From assembly GCA_947259195.1 (NCBI GenBank), contig CAMYLC010000054.1, positions 1 to 64,000 of the forward strand: DNA of 64,000 nucleotides, read 5' to 3'. Shown here piece after piece: positions 46,432-56,064 of this stretch; the stretch's first letter is position 1, and each line of letters starts with the position of its first letter. Under the pieces are notes generated by a model, which did not search any database, was not told the origin of the DNA, and saw only the letters and a list, made by a program, of their open reading frames with translations. Source of the stretch: Thermoanaerobaculia bacterium (GTDB lineage Bacteria; Acidobacteriota; Thermoanaerobaculia; Multivoradales; JAHEKO01). The position numbers and the translations under genes are program-made.

Positions 46432-47913
46432 TCAATTGCCTGATTCGATCGTTGGGCCGCCCTTTACGATCTTGACCAGATCTCCTTTCGACAATCTCGA
46501 GTCGGGCTGGAGATCGTTGAGAAGAGCTGTCTTGTCGAGAGACAGGCTAGAACCGCTGCGCTGATGGAGCTCGCTGAGGGTTGTTGGCGCCTCGACACGT
46601 ACGAGCCGGACCCTGGCCGGCTGAACATTCAGCACTCGGGAATCGGTTTCCTTGGCGAAGGTCTGCATGGAGGCCTCGATCGTCTGGGTATAGCCGCTCC
46701 AGCGGCTGCGTGGCGTGTACCCGACGATCCTGTAGACCTTGCCTCCATGTTGCACAAAGAGCGCCCGCCCCGCGAGATCCTCGGCATTGTCGCCCGTCGC
46801 AACTTCGAATCGGGTCCAGGCGGCTTGCAAGCCGTTGATTCGGCCCGTCCTCGGGCGCTCCCCGCGAACACTCTCACCGCGCGCGAACTCCTCTGCTGCT
46901 CGTAGTGCATTTTCCCCTTCGGCCAGACCCAGGACGATGGCCGCATCCTGCTTCGGGCTCACCGCGGCGACCAGGTCTTTGGCGTTATGAGTCTTCCAAC
47001 CGCGAGGAAACTCAATTCGAAAAGCCAGATCGGGATGCCGGAAGAGCTCCTCTTCGAAATAGCCTTCTCGCGGATTCTGGCCGAAGACCATCCCGTCGAG
47101 CCTCTGGAGGTAGCCTCGCCGCTCGACAGTCAGGTTCGGCGGTAACGGCTCGATCTCCGCCAGGCGGCCTTCAATCAGATCCGTCCGATTCTCCGGCTGC
47201 GGATGAGTGGAGGCCCAACTCGGCATCGCACCCGCCCCACTGGCGCGAGTCACCCGATTCAACATGTCAAACACTTCCGGCGCCTGGTAGGGATCATATC
47301 CGGCTCCTACCATGTATCGAAGGCCGAGGTTGTCTGCCTGCCGCTCATCGTCCCTGGAGAATTTCAAAGCTGCCAGACCGAGGCCGGCCTGGGCCACATC
47401 GCTCCAGGCTGCGACAGCCGGTTCCAGGATCATCCCCACCGCCAGGCCCACTCCCATCAGCTGCTGCTTGCTGATCTGATTAGCCGAATGCCGTGCGGTG
47501 ACGTGGCCGATCTCGTGACCCAGCACGGTCGCCAACTCGGCTTCCGAATTGAGGTGGCTCAGAATCCCGCGAGTCACGTAGATATAGCCACCCGGAGCCG
47601 CGAAGGCATTGACGATCTCCTCATCGAGGACCCGAAAAGTCCACGGCAGCTCGGGGCGCTCGGACTTTGCCGCCAGCTGCGAGCCCAGGTCTTGGACGTA
47701 GTCCTGCAGGGCAGGATCTTCGTAGACCTGTCCACTCGCCAGAATCTGCTCGTCTTGCTGCAGACCCATCTGCGACTCTTGCGCCTCGCTGACCAGCATC
47801 AGCTGCCGGCCACCCGTAGCCGGGTTGGTGGCACAGCCCACAAGGGGTAGCAAGGTCAGCATCAGTCCTGCAAGAGGTGCTTGCATCATCGGGTACCGAG
47901 TTCTGATTCGCAT
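46432..47913 (-). CDS. M48 family zinc metalloprotease lipoprotein
   Basis: 493 residues. The lipobox LPLVGC places the acylated Cys at 27, so it is probably outer-membrane or periplasmic. The zinc site is HEIGH at 133-137 with the third ligand in DERQAD (SRDDERQADNLGLRYM). The C-terminal 70 residues (TTLSELHQRSG...LNDLQ...GDLVKIV) resemble a LysM-like peptidoglycan-binding unit. BepA/YfgC-like envelope quality control is a plausible role. Confidence 0.9.
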   Translation of the reverse strand: MRIRTRYPMMQAPLAGLMLTLLPLVGCATNPATGGRQLMLVSEAQESQMGLQQDEQILASGQVYEDPALQDYVQDLGSQLAAKSERPELPWTFRVLDEEIVNAFAAPGGYIYVTRGILSHLNSEAELATVLGHEIGHVTARHSANQISKQQLMGVGLAVGMILEPAVAAWSDVAQAGLGLAALKFSRDDERQADNLGLRYMVGAGYDPYQAPEVFDMLNRVTRASGAGAMPSWASTHPQPENRTDLIEGRLAEIEPLPPNLTVERRGYLQRLDGMVFGQNPREGYFEEELFRHPDLAFRIEFPRGWKTHNAKDLVAAVSPKQDAAIVLGLAEGENALRAAEEFARGESVRGERPRTGRINGLQAAWTRFEVATGDNAEDLAGRALFVQHGGKVYRIVGYTPRSRWSGYTQTIEASMQTFAKETDSRVLNVQPARVRLVRVEAPTTLSELHQRSGSSLSLDKTALLNDLQPDSRLSKGDLVKIVKGGPTIESGN

Positions 47914-48005
47914 TCGTCGAGTCCTCTTGGCCCATTATCCTCGATCTCGAGATAGTCTACCGCTCGCTGGATTTCGCAATCGTATCCGACGCCTGAGCAG
48001 ACCCC

Positions 48006-49361
48006 ATGCACTCCGAGGAAGACAACACCCAGTCTGCCGGGTCTGGTGATTTACGCCAGCGGTTTGCCCGGCTCACCTTCCTCAACATTATTTCGAATAT
48101 CACTGTTCCGTTGGCCTCCTTGGTCGACACCGCCCTACTGGGACACCTCGAGAGCATTCACTTCCTGGCCGGGGTCGCCCTGGCGGCGGTGATTTTCGAG
48201 TACGTCTACTGGTCTTTCGGGTTCCTACGCATGGGTACGACCGGCATCACGGCGCAGGCAGTCGGCCGCGGTGACACCGGCGAAGTCTTTCGCACCCTCT
48301 ACCGAGCGCTCCTGCTCGCCTGGTTGCTGGCAGCGGCGATTCTCATTCTGCAGTCTCCATTGAGGGAGCTCGGCTTCCTGCTTCTCGGCGGGGCACCCGA
48401 GGTAGAGGCAGCGGGAAGGGCCTACTTCGATGCCCGAATCTGGGCAGCGCCGGCCACACTTTCCAACTTCGTTTTTCTGGGCTGGTTCCTCGGCAGGGAG
48501 GAGAGTGGCGCGGCTCTGATCATGACCGGGGTGGCGAATCTCGCCAACGTCGTTCTCGACTATGTCTTCATCGTGCAGATGGATCTGGCGGCCTTCGGAG
48601 CAGGGCTGGGCACGGCGATCAGTCAACTCTTGATGCTGCTGGCGGCACTGATCCTCTTCTGGACTCGCGCCGGCAAGGTCCCCTGGGTATGGTCCGACGT
48701 CTGGCAGGCGCAGGCTCTGACGCGGCTATTTCGGCTGAATCGTGACATCCTGCTGCGCACCGTCGCCCTGGTCAGCGCCTTCGCCCTGTTCACCAACTTC
48801 AGCTCACTCATGAGTACCGTGACCCTGGCGGCCAATGCCGTCCTCCTTCGCTGGGTCATGCTGGCCGCCTACCTCATCGATGGAGCCGCTTTCGCCACCG
48901 AGAGCCTGGCGGGAATTCTCTTCGGAACCGGAGACCGAGCGGCTCTGAGACGCCTCCAGGGACTCGCACTGAGATCCGGAGTCGCCTTCGCACTACCCTT
49001 TTGCGCACTGGCCCTGATGCGGCCAGCGGTACCGATACGGCTACTGACTTCTCACCCGCAGACGGTCGAGACTGCGCTCCGGTACCTTCCGTGGCTGGCT
49101 CCGGTCCTGTTCTTCGGCTCACTGGCCTACATCTACGACGGTCTGTTTCTCGGCTTGACGGCCGGCCGGGCACTCAGAAACGCCATGCTTCTGAGCACCC
49201 TCGGAGTCTTTCTGCCCCTCGCCGCGCTCGCCCTCCACCTCGAGAACAACCACCTTCTATGGGCCTCGATGGCCGCCTTCATGATGGCCCGCACCGCTAC
49301 ACTCTGGAAGGCTTCGACGTCCTTCTATGCCCCGTCAAAACCTCTGGGGCAGTCTTTCTGA
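48006..49361 (+). CDS. MATE family efflux transporter (DinF-like)
   Basis: 451 residues with about 12 membrane helices. The N-terminal NITVPLASLVDTALLGHL and the GTTGITAQAVGRGD stretch are typical of the DinF branch of the MATE superfamily, which exports cationic or oxidised compounds with Na+ or H+. The substrate is unknown. Confidence 0.92.
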   Translation: MHSEEDNTQSAGSGDLRQRFARLTFLNIISNITVPLASLVDTALLGHLESIHFLAGVALAAVIFEYVYWSFGFLRMGTTGITAQAVGRGDTGEVFRTLYRALLLAWLLAAAILILQSPLRELGFLLLGGAPEVEAAGRAYFDARIWAAPATLSNFVFLGWFLGREESGAALIMTGVANLANVVLDYVFIVQMDLAAFGAGLGTAISQLLMLLAALILFWTRAGKVPWVWSDVWQAQALTRLFRLNRDILLRTVALVSAFALFTNFSSLMSTVTLAANAVLLRWVMLAAYLIDGAAFATESLAGILFGTGDRAALRRLQGLALRSGVAFALPFCALALMRPAVPIRLLTSHPQTVETALRYLPWLAPVLFFGSLAYIYDGLFLGLTAGRALRNAMLLSTLGVFLPLAALALHLENNHLLWASMAAFMMARTATLWKASTSFYAPSKPLGQSF

Positions 49362-49381
49362 TCGAAGCACCCCGCGGCTGC

Positions 49382-50680
49382 TCAACGTCCTGCTTGGGCC
49401 CGCAGGAAGCGGCAGACCGGTACCGCCAGCAGCAACATCGACGCACTCGCAGCAACGACAAGCCAGGAACCGGGTAGAAGCGGTACACCCGAGGCGCCGG
49501 AAACCGCCCTGGCAATGGCCGTCAAGCCGAGCAGTATCGCGACCCAGACAACGCCGGCAGTGGCCACATTGGCCAGGCTTCCGTTCACCGCCTCGCCCAT
49601 CAGGCGCCTGTCGTTCACGGCCAAGAACAGGAAGATCGCGACCAAGGGTAACAGGAGTCCGTTCAACGCCTGCGCCAGAACAATGGCCGGGACAGGCCTG
49701 ACGCCGCTGAGGCCAAATCCGAGTCCCACCGCCAGCACAGCGAGCCACACCGCTCGGTAGCGCCAGGAAGTTGGGCTCCACCTCTCATCGTCACGACCCT
49801 TCTGCAGGAGGCTGCGAGCGGTCACGGCTGCCGCCAGCGGTGCGGTGATCGCCGAGGACAGCCCTGCTCCAAGAAGACCCACCGCGAATAGCTTCGCAGC
49901 CCAACCTCCCAAGCGCTCCGCCAGGACCTCGGAGAGGGCCAGAAACGAAAACCCGCCCTCGACAGCGGTACCTGTTACGAGGACTGCCATCGAGATGAGA
50001 CCCCCGAGGCCGACGGCAACCGCCAGACCGATTCGCAAGTCCCGCAGCTCTTGCCCGCCGGCGATCCCGGAGCCCAGAAAGATGTTGTAGGGCACGACGG
50101 TGGTGCCGACCAGGCCCAGAACCAGGAGGCCTGACCCGCGCGGCATCGAGGGCACGAGGCTGGCGCGAAGCAAGGCCCCCAGAGGAGGTCGTTGAAGAAT
50201 GGCCGTGCAGAGGAATGCCACGCCCATCACCGCCACAACCAGACTCAAGGCTCGCGCCACGGTCTGTGGAGGGCTGCGCCACAGCATCCCCCCGGCGATC
50301 AACCCGCTCAGCAACGTCAAGGCACGTGCCGACCACCCCGTGGCCATCGCCGCGCCCGACACGCCACCCAGGATGTTGCCGGCTTCGTAGGCGGCGCAGC
50401 CCGCGACAATCGCGCCGAGCACCAGGAGCAGCACGGCTCCCTTGCGGGCCCCTGTCTGATACTGCTCGCGCAGCGCCTGACCGAGATTGCGTCCAGAAAC
50501 CACCGTAAGCCTGGCACTCGCCTCCTGCAGCACCAGACAGGCACCCGTCGAGAACACCAGGGCCCAGAGCAGTGCCAAGCCATAGGAAGCTCCGGCCGAG
50601 GCGGCCGTGGTCACCGTTCCGGGACCGATGAAGGCGGCCGCGATGACCGACCACAGCAGGATGGAAGCCAGGCGCCTCAT
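49382..50680 (-). CDS. NRAMP-fold transporter lacking canonical metal ligands
   Basis: 432 residues from the ATG at 50680, with about 11 membrane helices. The NRAMP fold is clear, but the metal-binding residues are changed. In TM1 the usual Asp-Pro-Gly-Asn is Gly-Pro-Gly-Thr (19-22). In TM6 the usual Met-Pro-His is Val-Pro-Tyr (196-198). The Asp, Asn and Met metal ligands are thus all absent, so a transition-metal substrate is doubtful. It overlaps the oxoprolinase B-type gene upstream by 4 bp (ATGA) and may carry the substrate of that enzyme or its product. In Bacillus an NRAMP-like gene, ycsG, lies in the 5-oxoprolinase operon. Confidence 0.88.
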   Translation of the reverse strand: MRRLASILLWSVIAAAFIGPGTVTTAASAGASYGLALLWALVFSTGACLVLQEASARLTVVSGRNLGQALREQYQTGARKGAVLLLVLGAIVAGCAAYEAGNILGGVSGAAMATGWSARALTLLSGLIAGGMLWRSPPQTVARALSLVVAVMGVAFLCTAILQRPPLGALLRASLVPSMPRGSGLLVLGLVGTTVVPYNIFLGSGIAGGQELRDLRIGLAVAVGLGGLISMAVLVTGTAVEGGFSFLALSEVLAERLGGWAAKLFAVGLLGAGLSSAITAPLAAAVTARSLLQKGRDDERWSPTSWRYRAVWLAVLAVGLGFGLSGVRPVPAIVLAQALNGLLLPLVAIFLFLAVNDRRLMGEAVNGSLANVATAGVVWVAILLGLTAIARAVSGASGVPLLPGSWLVVAASASMLLLAVPVCRFLRAQAGR

Positions 50681-52278
50681 TTGGCCCCCTCGGTCTCTTC
50701 CACTCCCCAGCCTCCGCCTCCTGGGGTTTCGAGCACAAGCCGGTCTCCCGGCTCGATCTCGCAGCCGTCGATGCCCCGCAGCTCCACTTCTCCACCACCG
50801 GACCGCCTCACGACTTGTCTGCCGAGCGAGCCCGCCCTGCCGCCCGCAACGCCATAGGGGGCCTCTACCCGGTGCTGGCTCAGGATGGATAGCGATACCG
50901 GCTGCAGAAAAAGGAACTGCCGCACCACGCCGTCGCCTCCCCGGTGACGGCCAGATCCGCCCGAGCCCGATCGGATGGAGAACCTCTCCAAGCGCACCGG
51001 ATAGCGATGCTCGAGGATCTCGGGATCCGTAATAGCGGTATTCGTCATATGACTGTGGACGGCACTCTCCCCATCGAAATCGGCTCCCGCGCCACAGCCT
51101 CCGCAGACAGTCTCGTAGTATCCGAAGCTCTCGTTGCCGAAGAGGACATTGTTCATGGTTCCCTGACTGCAAGCGACGAGGCCGAGAGCCTTGAGCATGG
51201 TATCGACGAGACGCTGACTGGTCTCGACATTGCCGCCCACGACAGCAGGAGCCAAGTTCGGGTCCGGTGGAAATGGCGGGTTCAGAATACCCTCAGGAAT
51301 CTCCAGACGCACCGTCTTCAGAAGACCCTCGTTGAGCGGTAAAGGCCGATCGAGTAGTAGGCGAAAGGCGTAAAGCACAACGCTGCGGACCACCGCCGGA
51401 GTGGCGTTCAGATTGCCGGGATGCACTGGCGCAGAGCCCGTGAAATCCACTACACCCCGCCCATCCGAAAGATCCAGGGATACGACCAACGGCGAGCCAT
51501 CATCGAGCAACTCAGTGGCTTTAAATCGGCCATCTCCGAGGCTTCTCAAAGCCTCACGAACCCGGGCCTCCGATTGTCGCTTCAGGCCTTCCATGTAATG
51601 ACGAACGGCGGTGTGCCCATGTTGCTGCGCCAACCCTCGAAGCGCTACGATGCCACGCTGATTTGCCGCCACCGCCGCCGCCAAGTCGGCCAGATTCTCT
51701 TCCACAGCCCGCGAGGGAAACGCGCCTTCCCCGAGTCGCTTTCGCAGTTCAGACCAAAGCGGCCTCCCCGACCGGATCAAATACTGCGGTTCGAGAACCA
51801 CACCCTCCTCCGCCAGGCTGCGAGCTCTGGGAGGCATCGAGCCCGGTCTGCTGCCGCCGATCTCCGCGTGATGGGCGCGGCTGGCGACATAGCCCAAAAG
51901 AGGGCCTACCTTCGGATCTCCACCCGTTGCGTCATCGAAGACCGGGGAGATGACCGTGACATCCGGTAGGTGCGAGCCGCCGAATCCGGGGTGATTGGTG
52001 ACCGCGACGTCTCCAGGCCCGAGGGGCAAGACGTTCTTGACCGTCCTCACACAAAGTCCGAGAGCCCCGAGGTGTACCGGGATGTGCGGCGCATTGACTA
52101 CCAGCTCGCCATCGGGATCCAGGAGAGCGCAGGAGAAATCCAGGCGCTCTTTCACGTTCACGGACAAGGCGGTTCGACGAAGTGCCTCGCCCATCTGCCA
52201 GGCAATCGCCGAGAAACGGTGGACGAACAACTCCAGCTCGACGGCCTCGGTCCGCGATCCGTCCTTGTGCTTACTCAT
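50677..52278 (-). CDS. 5-oxoprolinase / hydantoinase B-type subunit
   Basis: 533 residues from ATG 52278 (GGGA upstream; ATGA overlap with the A subunit). Signature stretches of the HyuB/oxoprolinase B half: NAPHIPVHLGAL, NHPGFGGSHLPDV, VGGNVETSQRLVDT, SQGTMNNVLFGN, HSHMTNTAITDPEILEHRYP and the C-terminal TPGGGGWG. They resemble the second half of OPLAH (5-oxoprolinase) closely. ATP-dependent opening of 5-oxoproline to glutamate is the best guess; N-methylhydantoin or related rings remain possible. Confidence 0.9.
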   Translation of the reverse strand: MSKHKDGSRTEAVELELFVHRFSAIAWQMGEALRRTALSVNVKERLDFSCALLDPDGELVVNAPHIPVHLGALGLCVRTVKNVLPLGPGDVAVTNHPGFGGSHLPDVTVISPVFDDATGGDPKVGPLLGYVASRAHHAEIGGSRPGSMPPRARSLAEEGVVLEPQYLIRSGRPLWSELRKRLGEGAFPSRAVEENLADLAAAVAANQRGIVALRGLAQQHGHTAVRHYMEGLKRQSEARVREALRSLGDGRFKATELLDDGSPLVVSLDLSDGRGVVDFTGSAPVHPGNLNATPAVVRSVVLYAFRLLLDRPLPLNEGLLKTVRLEIPEGILNPPFPPDPNLAPAVVGGNVETSQRLVDTMLKALGLVACSQGTMNNVLFGNESFGYYETVCGGCGAGADFDGESAVHSHMTNTAITDPEILEHRYPVRLERFSIRSGSGGSGRHRGGDGVVRQFLFLQPVSLSILSQHRVEAPYGVAGGRAGSLGRQVVRRSGGGEVELRGIDGCEIEPGDRLVLETPGGGGWGVEETEGAK

Positions 52279-54530
52279 TTCCCGTCCCTGCCGCCATCTT
52301 CTCGGCTCAGCACCAGGCAACCCCACGCATCGACCTTCCCGGACCAGCCCCCATTCACCACCGTTGAACAGTGTTTCTCGAACACCAGAGCTGGACCGCG
52401 GAACGCGAAGCCGGGGCATAGATCGACGCGATCGAAAGCCCTGACAGAGTGCCAGAAACCCTCCATGAATGCCTGCTGCCGGGCGGGTGGATCGGCCACT
52501 GACACTGCCGTATCTTCCCCGCCTTGTAGAAAGTCGATCGATGAGCCGACCGAGGAGGCCACTACCCTCGCCGACTCCACTTCTATGGCCCGCTCATCGG
52601 GCCGGTATCCATAGTGATCTGAATAGCTCTGGAAAAAGGACTCTCGCAGATCGCTGGTCGGGACCGCTTCCACCGCGAGACTCGATTCCTGTCCGGCGAA
52701 CCGCAGGTACACCAAGCGCCGCCGGACTTCCACACTCGACCGGTCGATGCCCTCGCTTGCGACCGCCTCGACCGCCTCGCGGCTGAGCGCCTCGAGCAGC
52801 GCATCCAGGGAGCTGCCAAACCCTTCCAGCGTCTCCAGAACCTGTCGCTCGGCAAATCGCTCGACGAGAGCCTGACCGAGACCAACAGCGCTCAACAGGC
52901 CGGCATCCGCCGGTACGAGGACAGTAGGCACGTCGAGAATCTCTGCGAGGCAACAGGCATGCTGACCGCCAGCTCCGCCGAACGCCACCAACGCGTAGTC
53001 GCTGGGCCTGTAGCCCCGCCGAATCGAGATACGGCGGACGGCCTCGGCCATTCGCTCATTGGCGATATCGAGCAGCCCTTCAAGCATCTCTTCCACGCAG
53101 ACGTGCCCATCATCGGCCTCGTTCACCTGCCGTTGCAACAGGGCGGCCGCACGCTGCGCCGCCTCCGAATCGATAGGAATCTCGAAAGCAGAGGGCTGCA
53201 GCCGGCCGAGTAGCAAGTTGACATCGGTCAGTGTCAGTGGACCGCCGGCGCCGTAACAGGCCGGGCCCGGCAATGCCCCGGCGCTCTCCGGTCCCACTTT
53301 GAGTTGATGGCCATCGAAATGGCAGACCGAGCCCCCACCAGCGGCCACCGTCTCGATTGCCAGCGTCGGCGCCATGAGATGGGCATCTCCAACCCGGGTC
53401 TCGAAGAGATAGTCATAGTCTCCGTCGAATCGAGAAACGTCGGTCGAGGTCCCCCCCATATCGAACGCCAGGCTGCGCCGATAGCCCGACCCGATCGCAG
53501 CCTGTGCAGCGCCGACGACCCCGCCTGCCGGACCGGACAGCAGACTATCCTTCGGCAGGAACTCCGAGGATCGGACCAGCCCCCCTGCGCTGGTCAACAC
53601 ATGCAGTCTGCCAGCGGCCAACGCTGTTTCCACCCGACGCAGGTACGACTCGATCACTTCGGCCAGATAGGCGTTCACGATCGCAGTCTGCGCTCTGGGC
53701 ACGACCTTGATCCGCGGAGCCAGCTCGGCAGAACAGGAAACGTGGGTGAAACCCAGGGACCGGAGCTCCGCCGCCAGCGCCAGCTCGTGCAGCGGATTTC
53801 GATAGCTATGGAGCAATGCGATGGCCGCTGTGAGCACGCCCCGGTCCAACAGCTGCCGAGCTTTTTCGAGAGGCGATTCCAGGTCGAGGGGTACGACCAC
53901 GTCGCCGTTTGCATCCAAGCGCTCCTCCACCTCCGCGACAGCCTCATACAGGGGCTGAGGCTTGAGGACAGCCAGCGCGAACAGGTCCGAACGCTGCTGG
54001 TTGCCGATGGCGAGCAGATCGGCAAAACCACGCGTCACAAAGAGGGCCGTTCTGGAGCCCCGCCTCTCCAACAACGCATTCGTGCCGCGGGTCGTAGCGA
54101 GGCGCATGGCCATCGCTGGTAGTGGTCTGCCAAGTGGCGTCCCGGTGACCAGATGAGCGGCCAGGATAGGCGCCTCTTCGGCGATGACGATTTCGCACGG
54201 AGCTCCGACGCCAAGCCCCCGGATGTCGTGCTCCAGCTCTAGCTCAGAAGTCGATCCAGAATGGCGAGCAATGGTAGAAAGCTCGTCCTCGGCGCCAACG
54301 AGCCGCAACCTCGCTCCCTCTAGAAAGCCGTCCGTCAGGTCCCAACCGAGATCGAGAGCCAATCGCGTGGGACTCTCGACTCTGACCACGATGCCACGCA
54401 GGCAACTGCTGCTCAACAGCTTGGCTCGGTGAGTTCCTCCCGTCGGATCGCGGCCGACGCAATCCGTGAAGGTACCGCCCGTGTCCACCCACAAGTGCCA
54501 GAGCCCGGCTGGTGATTCGCTCTCAGACAC
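52275..54530 (-). CDS. 5-oxoprolinase / hydantoinase A-type subunit
   Basis: 751 residues if started at the GTG at 54530; the longer frame upstream lies inside yjbQ. The ATP-binding ASKHA fold is shown by DTGGTFTD (N-terminal), RLATTRGTNALLERRG, and FDMGGTSTDVSRFDGD. It keeps GPAGGVVGAAQA and VAAGGGSVCHFDGHQLKVGPESAGALPGPACYG, the A-half core. A plus B (751+533) total 1,284 residues, almost the length of single-chain OPLAH (about 1,288), so this looks like a split OPLAH. About 110 residues between the first glycine loop and the TNALLER motif are not recognised. Confidence 0.88.
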   Translation of the reverse strand: MSESESPAGLWHLWVDTGGTFTDCVGRDPTGGTHRAKLLSSSCLRGIVVRVESPTRLALDLGWDLTDGFLEGARLRLVGAEDELSTIARHSGSTSELELEHDIRGLGVGAPCEIVIAEEAPILAAHLVTGTPLGRPLPAMAMRLATTRGTNALLERRGSRTALFVTRGFADLLAIGNQQRSDLFALAVLKPQPLYEAVAEVEERLDANGDVVVPLDLESPLEKARQLLDRGVLTAAIALLHSYRNPLHELALAAELRSLGFTHVSCSAELAPRIKVVPRAQTAIVNAYLAEVIESYLRRVETALAAGRLHVLTSAGGLVRSSEFLPKDSLLSGPAGGVVGAAQAAIGSGYRRSLAFDMGGTSTDVSRFDGDYDYLFETRVGDAHLMAPTLAIETVAAGGGSVCHFDGHQLKVGPESAGALPGPACYGAGGPLTLTDVNLLLGRLQPSAFEIPIDSEAAQRAAALLQRQVNEADDGHVCVEEMLEGLLDIANERMAEAVRRISIRRGYRPSDYALVAFGGAGGQHACCLAEILDVPTVLVPADAGLLSAVGLGQALVERFAERQVLETLEGFGSSLDALLEALSREAVEAVASEGIDRSSVEVRRRLVYLRFAGQESSLAVEAVPTSDLRESFFQSYSDHYGYRPDERAIEVESARVVASSVGSSIDFLQGGEDTAVSVADPPARQQAFMEGFWHSVRAFDRVDLCPGFAFRGPALVFEKHCSTVVNGGWSGKVDAWGCLVLSREDGGRDGK

Positions 54531-54553
54531 GGTGTTGGACCCCGCCCCCTCCT

Positions 54554-54976
54554 CTACTCGCCGATCACCTTGATCAGTACCCGTTTGGTCCGCCGGCCGT
54601 CGAACTCTCCGTAGAAGATCTGTTCCCATGGGCCCAGGTCGAGATGTCCATCGGTCACCGCCACGACCACCTCTCGGCCCATGATCTGCCGTTTGTGATG
54701 CGCATCAGCATTGTCCTCACCGGTCAGATTGTGCCGATAGCGCTGCGCACTGGCGTCGAACGGCGCCAACTCCTCCAACCATCGCTTGTAGTCCTCATGC
54801 AGGCCTGGCTCGTCGTCATTGATGAACACGCTGGCCGTAATGTGCATGGCGTTGACCAGACAGAGCCCCTCCGAGACGCCACTTTCGCCGACGGCCTCCT
54901 CCACTTCCCGGGTGATGTTCACAAAGCCCATCCGCTGCGGCACTTGCATGGACAGGTATTTGGTCAGAGATGTCAA
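54554..54976 (-). CDS. yjbQ: YjbQ family protein (UPF0047)
   Basis: 140 residues from a TTG with GGAG 6 bases upstream; a TTG at 55003 (TTGA overlap with the DUF4126 gene) is the alternative. The signature [36 protein letters not shown], then [18 protein letters not shown] matches the YjbQ family. It was reported to have weak thiamine-phosphate synthase activity; the real role is unclear. It lies 23 bp upstream of the oxoprolinase A gene. Confidence 0.93.
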   Translation of the reverse strand: MTSLTKYLSMQVPQRMGFVNITREVEEAVGESGVSEGLCLVNAMHITASVFINDDEPGLHEDYKRWLEELAPFDASAQRYRHNLTGEDNADAHHKRQIMGREVVVAVTDGHLDLGPWEQIFYGEFDGRRTKRVLIKVIGE

Positions 54977-54999
54977 ACCAGTCTCCTCGGATCGACTCG

Positions 55000-55560
55000 T
55001 CAAGGGGTGGCGCGCCGGCGGCGCAGTCTACGCACCACCAGGATGAGGGTCAGCAGCACCAGCAGACCCGCGATGATGGGCATCAGTACGGCCAGGATGG
55101 AGAGCCCCAACGACCCAACCAACTCGAGAGTCGACAGAATCGGGTTGCCGAGCCCAGCGGTCGCGACAGAGGAGATCTGCCGGCCACTTGCGGTCGCCAT
55201 CTGTATTGCTCCAGCCAGCCCACCACCCGCGATGATCGCCAGAATCACTCGTAGAACGGGATCCATGCCCGTTACCACCGATGCAGTCGCGACCATGCCT
55301 GCGACGACCGCCGCCGGGGTGGCCACGGTATCCAGGAGATTGTCCAACCAGGGGACGTAGTAGGCGACGATCTCCAGAACAGTGGCCGCACCGAAGGCGA
55401 TCATCGCTTCGCTGCTCGCCATCCAGCCGAATTTGGGCGAGAGCTCGAGGAAACCTCCTCGCGCCGCGAGGTTGATCACCAGCAAGGGCACGAAGACGCG
55501 AAACCCGGTTGCGGCGCTGAGTCCGAGGCCCAGGAAAACACTGACTAGCGACTGTTCCAT
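55000..55560 (-). CDS. DUF4126 membrane protein
   Basis: 186 residues with about five membrane helices and a basic C-terminus (RRLRRRR). The start [27 protein letters not shown] and the [22 protein letters not shown] stretch are typical of DUF4126. The family is of unknown function. It is the first gene of the yjbQ-oxoprolinase-NRAMP-like cluster; the preceding rpiB ends 23 bp away in convergent-free, same-strand order. Confidence 0.88.
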   Translation of the reverse strand: MEQSLVSVFLGLGLSAATGFRVFVPLLVINLAARGGFLELSPKFGWMASSEAMIAFGAATVLEIVAYYVPWLDNLLDTVATPAAVVAGMVATASVVTGMDPVLRVILAIIAGGGLAGAIQMATASGRQISSVATAGLGNPILSTLELVGSLGLSILAVLMPIIAGLLVLLTLILVVRRLRRRRATP

Positions 55561-55582
55561 GGCGGCTTCCGCGAGAGAGGCT

Positions 55583-56017
55583 CTACTCTACTGCATCGAT
55601 GGCTTCGATTCGGCGCCTATGTCGCCCTGCCTCGAAAGGCGTCTCCAACCAAACGTCGACGATCAATATCGCCATCTCCAACGACACCAGACGCTGGCCG
55701 AGGGACAACCCGTTGGCATCATTGTGCTGCCTCGCCAGGCGAGCGCATGTCTCATTCCAGCACAGCGCACAGCGAACTCCGTGAACACGGTTCGCCGTCA
55801 TGGCTTCGCCATTCCCAGAGCCACCGAAAACGATCACTCTTTCACAGTCCCCTGCAGCCACCGCTAGCGCGGCGGGCCTGACGAATGTCGGATAGTCCAC
55901 CGACAGCTCAGAGTCGGTACCGAAGTCGACCGCTTCGTGTCCTAGCTCCGCGAGATGGGCTTTGATCGCCTCCTTGTAGCGGTATCCGGCATGATCGGAA
56001 GCTATCGCTATTCTCAT
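55583..56017 (-). CDS. rpiB: ribose-5-phosphate isomerase B (Cys-less type)
   Basis: 144 residues. The start is the ATG at 56017, which has GGAGG six bases upstream; the ATG at 56023 abuts it. DHAGY (8-12) is the phosphate-binding start. In place of CGTGIG, with its Cys base, there is GGSGNGE (65-71), the form found in mycobacterial RpiB where a Glu does the base step. The gene is thus probably active. Interconverts ribose-5-P and ribulose-5-P. Confidence 0.93.
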   Translation of the reverse strand: MRIAIASDHAGYRYKEAIKAHLAELGHEAVDFGTDSELSVDYPTFVRPAALAVAAGDCERVIVFGGSGNGEAMTANRVHGVRCALCWNETCARLARQHNDANGLSLGQRLVSLEMAILIVDVWLETPFEAGRHRRRIEAIDAVE

Positions 56018-56064
56018 TTTCATCCTCCGTGCTTTCTACCGAGAGACCTTCTCGAAGATCTCCT

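Noticed and set aside
50681..51172. N-terminal extension of the NRAMP frame
   Set aside because: It lies inside the oxoprolinase B gene and has no homology; the ATG at 50680 overlaps the B stop as expected for a coupled start.
55583..56017. rpiB as a pseudogene because the catalytic Cys is missing
   Set aside because: The GGSGNGE form is known in active mycobacterial RpiB, where a Glu acts as base.
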